A stretch of 64,000 bases of DNA from Achromobacter aegrifaciens (GTDB lineage: Bacteria; Pseudomonadota; Gammaproteobacteria; Burkholderiales; Burkholderiaceae_B): the NCBI RefSeq assembly GCF_902859735.1, contig NZ_CADIJY010000001.1, positions 1,116,001 to 1,180,000 on the forward strand. The letters run 5' to 3'. The position numbers and the translations under genes were made by a program. Below are positions 59,802 to 64,000 of this stretch, piece after piece; position 1 is the stretch's first letter; each line of letters starts with the position of its first letter. The notes beneath the pieces are model-generated. The model saw only the letters and a list, made by a program, of their open reading frames with translations, did no database searches and was not told the origin of the DNA.

Positions 59802-60698
59802 CTAGGACGCCAGCAGCCCGCTGATGCGGGCCAGGTTGTCCAGCGTGCTGCGCAGGTGCTCCGCCAGCTGCGCCGCGGCCTCTTCGTTGCGTTCGTGTTC
59901 CAGCAGGTCCAGGATGGCCAGGTGCTGTTCGCAATGCTGCTTGTAGCGGCTGCGGTCTTGCATGGATCGGTACGAAAGCAGCCGGCGCACGCGGTTCACC
60001 CGCTTGATCGCGTCGATGAAGAAGGGATTGCCCGAGGCCTCCACCAGAGATTCATGGAAGCGTACGCCGCGCTCGTGCAGCTGGTCGGCGGTGTCGGTGG
60101 CGATGCCGCCGTCCAGCAGGTGCTTTTCGGCCGCGCGGCAACGCGCCAGCACCTGTTTGTCGATGTGAAATCCCGGTTCGAGCAGCGCGGCCGGTTCCAG
60201 CGCCAGCCGCAGGCGGTAGGACTGCAGCAGGCTGTCAGGGGTGGTCATCATGGATGAAAATTCCCAGCCATAGCCGGGCCGCCGCTCTGCCCAGCCTTCC
60301 TGCGCGATGCGGCCCAGCAGGGCTTGGGTCTGCGCCGCCGTCAGGCCATAGCGGGCGCGCAGCAGCGCTTCGCTGCATTGCACGGGCAGTTCGCCGCGCA
60401 GCAGTTCATCGGCCAGCTTGAAGTAGCTGTGCGTGACGATGTCGTCGACGGAGGGCGGCGCCAGGTCCCCGTGCAAGTCCGCCAGCGCGGCGTGATCCCG
60501 TTCCAGGAAGTAGCCGCGGTTGGGCTTGCGCGAGACGACGCCGCGTTGCTCCAGGATGCCCAGCGCGTCGTTGACCGGCGAGCGCGACAGGCGCAGCCGG
60601 TCGGCGATCTTCTGCGCGGTCAGGTGCGCGCCCGCGGGCAGGCGGTCTGCCTGGATCAGCGCCAGGATTTTCGCGGCGGTATTGGATTGGGCGCTCAT
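59802..60698 (-). CDS. GntR/FCD regulator with an apparent second winged helix
   Basis: The 298-residue protein has an N-terminal GntR winged helix (residues ~5-68, LPAGAHLTAQKIADRLRLSRSPVNDALGILEQRGVVSRKPNRGYFL). A second segment with the same pattern follows (ALLRARYGLTAAQTQALLGRIAQEGWAERRPGYGWEF, residues ~110-147). The FCD effector domain follows, with metal-binding His residues in RGVRFHESLVEASGN. Typical FCD regulators are about 230 residues with one HTH, so this one is longer. Its start overlaps the aconitase stop (ATGA), so it is the second gene of that operon. It probably senses citrate or a related acid. Confidence 0.9.
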   Translation of the reverse strand: MSAQSNTAAKILALIQADRLPAGAHLTAQKIADRLRLSRSPVNDALGILEQRGVVSRKPNRGYFLERDHAALADLHGDLAPPSVDDIVTHSYFKLADELLRGELPVQCSEALLRARYGLTAAQTQALLGRIAQEGWAERRPGYGWEFSSMMTTPDSLLQSYRLRLALEPAALLEPGFHIDKQVLARCRAAEKHLLDGGIATDTADQLHERGVRFHESLVEASGNPFFIDAIKRVNRVRRLLSYRSMQDRSRYKQHCEQHLAILDLLEHERNEEAAAQLAEHLRSTLDNLARISGLLAS

Positions 60699-63328
60699 GC
60701 GTTGCGGACGGCGGAATGGATGGTGTCCGAGAGGATAGCGGGAATGACGCCGCCCATGCGCAGCAGCCTGACTTCCAGCCGGGTCTCGACCGCCGCCGTC
60801 GCCTGTAGCGTCTCGGCGGCGCCGCCGGCGCGCAGGAGGCGCACGGCCACGGGCATGCGCGGCGTCAGCGCGGCGGCCGGGACATCGATCTCGATCCGGT
60901 CGCCGGGCCGGATGCGCAGCGTTGCCGGCGTGACGCCGGCGGGCAGGCGCAAGGGCAGGATGCCCATGCCGATCAGGTTGGAGCGGTGGATGCGTTCGAA
61001 GCTGACTGCCAGCACGCAGCGGATGCCCAGCAGGCGCTGTCCTTTGGCGGCCCAGTCGCGCGAGGAACCCGTGCCATAGCGTTCGCCTGCCACCAGGACC
61101 ACGGGCTGGCCGGCCCGGGCGTAGCGGCCGGCGGCCTCCCAGATCGGCTCCACCCGGCCGCTGGGCGCATGCAGGGTGTGGCCAACCGGCGCTTCGGGTA
61201 TGAGCAGATTGACGAGGCTCTTGCTGTAGAACGCGGCGCGCAGCATGACCTGCCAGTTGCCGCGGCGCGATGCGAAGACGTTCAGGTCGTTGCGGTCGTC
61301 GCCGCGTTCGACCAGGAAGTCGGCGATCAGGCTGTCCGGCGGAATGGCGCTGGCGGGCGACAGGTGATCGGTGGTCACGTCGTCGCCCAGCACCAGCAGG
61401 GGATGCGCGGTGTAGCGGCCCAGCTGGCCGGCCGCTTCGGTGCTGGCGAACGGCGGGCGGCGCAGCGCGGTGGAGGCGGGGTCCCAGGGAAAGCGCGCCG
61501 AGTCCGGCGATTGCAGCGCATGCCATGCCGGGTTGGCGCTGGCGATCCGGAAGGCTTGGCGGTAATCGGCGGGCTGCTGGCCGGCGGCCAGCGCGGCGTC
61601 TATCTCCGCGTCGTCAGGCCAGAGCTCGCGCAGATGGATGGCGCGGCCGTCGGGGGCGGTCTGCACGGGTTCGCAGCTCAGGTCGCGTTCGGCGTCGCCC
61701 GCCAACGCGTAGGCGATGACCAGCGCCGGCGACATGAGAAAGCCCAGGTCCAGGTCCGGATGGATGCGGCCAGCGAAATTGCGGTTGCCGGACAGCACCG
61801 CCACGGGATGGACCGCGCCCGCCGCCATGGCCGCGCGCACAGGTTCGGGGAGGGGGCCGGAATTGCCGATGCAGGTGGTGCAGCCGTAGCCCACGATGTC
61901 GAAGCCCACGGCGGCCAGATCTTCCAGCAGCCCGGCGCGCGCGAGATACGCCGCCGCCGCGGGCGAGCCGGGAGCCAATGAGGTTTTCACCCAGGCGGGC
62001 ACGCGCAGGCCGGCCTGGCGCGCCTTGCGGGCCAGCAGGCCAGCTGCGGACAGCAGCCGTGGATCCGAGGTATTGGTGCAGCTGGTGATGGCTGCGATCG
62101 CCACGGCGTAGCGGGGCAGGCCGCGCGCAGGGACTGCCGGCGCGTCCGCCAAGCCGGCCAGGATGGCCTTGGTGTGTCCGTAGGGATGCAGGTCCTGCGG
62201 CCGACGCGGACCGGCCACATGCATCTGCACGCGGTCCAGCGCGATGTCGACGACGCGGGTGTAGCGCGGCTCGGCAGCGGGGTCATAGGCGATGCCGGCG
62301 CGCTCGGCGTAGGCCTGTACCTGCGCGATCAGCGTCTCGGGCCGGCCCGTCTGGCGCAGATAGGCCAGCGTCTGCCTGTCGATGGGAAAGTAGCCCGTGG
62401 TGGCGCCGTACTCGGGCGCCATGTTGGCCACCACGCAGCGGCTGCCGGCCGGCAGCGTGGCCACGCCGGGTCCGAAGAACTCCACGAATTCGCCGGACAC
62501 CTGGATCTCGCGCAGGCGCTGCGTCACGGTCAGCGCCAGGTCGGTCGCGCTGACTCCCGCGCTCAGCGCGCCGGTCAGCCGCACGCCGATCACGTCCGGA
62601 ATGCGCAGCAGCGTGGGCATGCCGAACATCACCGTCTGCGCCTCCAGGCCGCCCACGCCCCAGCCCAGCACGCCGATGCCGTTGACCATGGGCGTGTGGC
62701 TGTCGGTACCTATCATCATGTCCGGATGCAGCGCGATGCCGTCGGCGTCTTCCTGCCCGCAAACCACGGTCGCCAGCTGTTCCAGGTTGATGGTGTGCAT
62801 GATGCCGGTGCCTGGCGGATGGATGCGCACATTCGACAGGGCTTTGGAGGCCCAGCGCAGGAAGCGGTAGCGCTCGGCGTTGCGGCGCAGCTCCAGGTCC
62901 AGATTCAATTCCGCGGCGTCGGCGCGCGCATAGGACTGCACCGCCAGCGAATGGTCTACCGACACGTCCACGGGCAGCACGGGATTCAGCGCGGAAGGAT
63001 CCACGCCGCCCTCGGCCAGCGCGTCGCGCATCGCGGCGATGTCGACCAGGGCCGGGGTGCTGGTGGTGTCGTGCATCAGCACGCGCCCGGGCTGGAAGGC
63101 GATCTCGGCTTCGCTGGTGCCGTGCTCCAGCCAGCCAAACAGCGCCGCGGCGGCCGCGTCGCGCTCCGCGTCGTGCATGTTGCGCAGCGCGTTTTCCAGC
63201 AGCAGCCGCAGCACTACGGGCAGGCGGAAGTACTGGGCGCCGTACATGCCGGGCAGGTCCAGGCAGGTATGGAGGACGCCATTGAGGGTGAAGGCGGCGT
63301 GGCGGGGCGTGACGGCAGGGATATGCAT
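60695..63328 (-). CDS. Aconitate hydratase (AcnA-type)
   Basis: The 877-residue enzyme interconverts citrate and isocitrate through cis-aconitate and may also act on 2-methyl analogues. The [4Fe-4S] cluster Cys are in ITSCTNTSDP (near residue 425) and GYGCTTCIGNSGPL (near residue 490). The substrate-binding RxxxxRNF-type segment is LSGNRNFAGRIHPD. The swivel domain includes VLVAGERYGTGSSRDWAAKG near the C-terminus. No prpB or prpC gene is near, so AcnD is less likely. The start at 63328 follows from the promoter position; the operon continues with the GntR/FCD gene. Confidence 0.92.
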   Translation of the reverse strand: MHIPAVTPRHAAFTLNGVLHTCLDLPGMYGAQYFRLPVVLRLLLENALRNMHDAERDAAAAALFGWLEHGTSEAEIAFQPGRVLMHDTTSTPALVDIAAMRDALAEGGVDPSALNPVLPVDVSVDHSLAVQSYARADAAELNLDLELRRNAERYRFLRWASKALSNVRIHPPGTGIMHTINLEQLATVVCGQEDADGIALHPDMMIGTDSHTPMVNGIGVLGWGVGGLEAQTVMFGMPTLLRIPDVIGVRLTGALSAGVSATDLALTVTQRLREIQVSGEFVEFFGPGVATLPAGSRCVVANMAPEYGATTGYFPIDRQTLAYLRQTGRPETLIAQVQAYAERAGIAYDPAAEPRYTRVVDIALDRVQMHVAGPRRPQDLHPYGHTKAILAGLADAPAVPARGLPRYAVAIAAITSCTNTSDPRLLSAAGLLARKARQAGLRVPAWVKTSLAPGSPAAAAYLARAGLLEDLAAVGFDIVGYGCTTCIGNSGPLPEPVRAAMAAGAVHPVAVLSGNRNFAGRIHPDLDLGFLMSPALVIAYALAGDAERDLSCEPVQTAPDGRAIHLRELWPDDAEIDAALAAGQQPADYRQAFRIASANPAWHALQSPDSARFPWDPASTALRRPPFASTEAAGQLGRYTAHPLLVLGDDVTTDHLSPASAIPPDSLIADFLVERGDDRNDLNVFASRRGNWQVMLRAAFYSKSLVNLLIPEAPVGHTLHAPSGRVEPIWEAAGRYARAGQPVVLVAGERYGTGSSRDWAAKGQRLLGIRCVLAVSFERIHRSNLIGMGILPLRLPAGVTPATLRIRPGDRIEIDVPAAALTPRMPVAVRLLRAGGAAETLQATAAVETRLEVRLLRMGGVIPAILSDTIHSAVRNA

Positions 63329-63336
63329 GACCGTCA

Positions 63337-63370
63337 TTTTGCATATTGAATTGTCAAAATGCAATTATAG
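63337..63370 (-). promoter_or_regulatory. Aconitase promoter with overlapping inverted repeat
   Basis: On the minus strand TATAAT (63370-63365) is followed by an AT-rich region with inverted arms ATTTTG and CAAAAT (63361-63356 and 63342-63337). Inside are AATTG and CAATT arms. The repeats cover the expected transcription start, as for a GntR/FCD repressor site. No good -35 hexamer was found. Confidence 0.55.
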
Positions 63371-63568
63371 AAAACTGGGACGGATGCCTCGAGGTCCGCG
63401 CCGAAGTCGCCTGGAGCCCGTCCGTCGCGGGCTCAGCGCATGACGGCGTCCAGTGCGCTCGGCGCCGGCGGGATCATGGCCCGCCGTTGCGGATCAGGTC
63501 TGTCGGAATTTGATGCCAGGCGAGCCTCCTGCGTCGCGCAGGAGGCCTGCAGTATGCTTACCGGCTTC

Positions 63569-64000
63569 ATGGACATTCCCGACGTTGCTGCAATGACTGA
63601 TTTTCCCTTCGATGCCGTGCTGTTCGACTGCGACGGCGTCCTGGTCGATTCCGAACCCATCACCAGCCGCGTGCTGACCGACATGCTCAATGAGTTGGGC
63701 TGGGGCATCACGCATGCGGAAACCATGCAGATCTTCACGGGCAAGGCCGTCAGGGACGAACTGCCGCTGATCGAATCGCGCACGGGCGCCACGATCACGC
63801 CGGATTGGTTCGATCAGTTCCGCCAGCGCCGCAATGCCGCGCTGGACCGCGACCTGGTCGAGATCCCCGGCGCGCCGGACGCGGTGCGGGCCTTGCACGT
63901 GGCCTTGGACGGCCGCATCGCCGTGGCCTCGGGCGCGGACCGCCGCAAGGTGGAGCTGCAGCTGGCCAAGGTCGGCATTGCCGACTGCTTTCGCGAGCGG
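63569..64000 (+). CDS. HAD-superfamily phosphatase, 3' end cut by window edge
   Basis: The frame is open to the last base, so only the first 144 codons are present. HAD motif I is complete: VLFDCDGVLVDSEP (residues ~18-31), the nucleophile and acid/base Asp pair. Motif II is the SGA of AVASGADRRK (near residue 113). The helical cap between them starts after PITSRVLTDMLNELG, placing it in subfamily IA with phosphoglycolate and beta-phosphoglucomutase-like enzymes. An in-frame ATG at 63593 is an alternative start. Substrate unknown. Confidence 0.88.
   Translation, partial: MDIPDVAAMTDFPFDAVLFDCDGVLVDSEPITSRVLTDMLNELGWGITHAETMQIFTGKAVRDELPLIESRTGATITPDWFDQFRQRRNAALDRDLVEIPGAPDAVRALHVALDGRIAVASGADRRKVELQLAKVGIADCFRER

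Noticed and set aside
60695-63328. Assignment of the aconitase to AcnD of the methylcitrate cycle
   Set aside because: No prpB, prpC or prpF gene is adjacent, and the GntR/FCD partner does not by itself indicate propionate metabolism; AcnA-type is the safer call.

Overview
The window is a gene-dense, high-GC chromosomal segment of a Gram-negative betaproteobacterium, most probably Achromobacter or a close relative such as Bordetella (Alcaligenaceae). The basis is a Bug-type periplasmic receptor next to CoA-transferase genes, a classic betaproteobacterial porin, a DUF4148 protein, a cyoABCD-SURF1 cluster and three TonB-dependent siderophore receptors. I see no rRNA or tRNA gene, CRISPR array, transposase, prophage or attachment site. 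No gene-free gap exceeds about 300 bases. The genus is inferred from gene families and composition.

Layout. 1-12.9 kb: an exported Gly/Tyr/Trp-rich protein, a LysE exporter, a 2-oxoglutarate oxygenase, then a catabolic cluster (enoyl-CoA hydratase, CaiB-type CoA transferase, LysR regulator, Bug receptor, class II aldolase). Two nearly identical 29-30 bp motifs precede the hydratase and the Bug gene, which suggests one regulon. A GntR regulator with a perfect palindrome over its start region, a TauE/DUF1634 exporter pair, a hydrolase and a Dyp-type peroxidase follow. 13.2-22.3 kb: two siderophore receptors, a bestrophin-like membrane protein, an aldo/keto reductase behind a perfect palindrome, a YCII protein, a phosphoesterase, an LprI-like protein and Tag glycosylase. 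22.4-30.2 kb: a MarR-GNAT fusion regulator whose two operators sit on its own promoter, a pentapeptide-repeat protein, an RcsB-like response regulator, a GvpU-like protein, a WYL regulator with a divergent GST, a ParB-fold lipoprotein, a stand-alone HPt protein and a porin.

30.3-47.1 kb: the cytochrome bo3 operon cyoABCD with SURF1 in place of cyoE, a divergent MFS transporter, a deacetylase-fold amidohydrolase, several small exported or membrane proteins, a NhaR-like regulator divergent from terC, a trans-aconitate methyltransferase, and a three-gene efflux operon (MFS, HlyD, outer membrane factor). 47.4-55.6 kb: a DUF4148 protein made of three 35-residue repeats, a NimR/NimT-like divergent pair, a protealysin-emfourin protease/inhibitor pair, a CigR-like protein, a 38-residue membrane protein coupled to an SPFH protein, and a PTS EIIC-EAL fusion.

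55.7-64 kb: a FecI-FecR-FecA cell-surface signalling operon behind a near-perfect 31 bp palindrome, then an aconitase operon whose second gene is an FCD regulator with an apparent extra winged-helix domain, and the start of a HAD phosphatase cut by the window edge. The main themes are iron uptake through receptors for siderophores the region does not make, organic-acid uptake and catabolism, aerobic respiration and drug efflux, each with a local regulator and often a visible operator.
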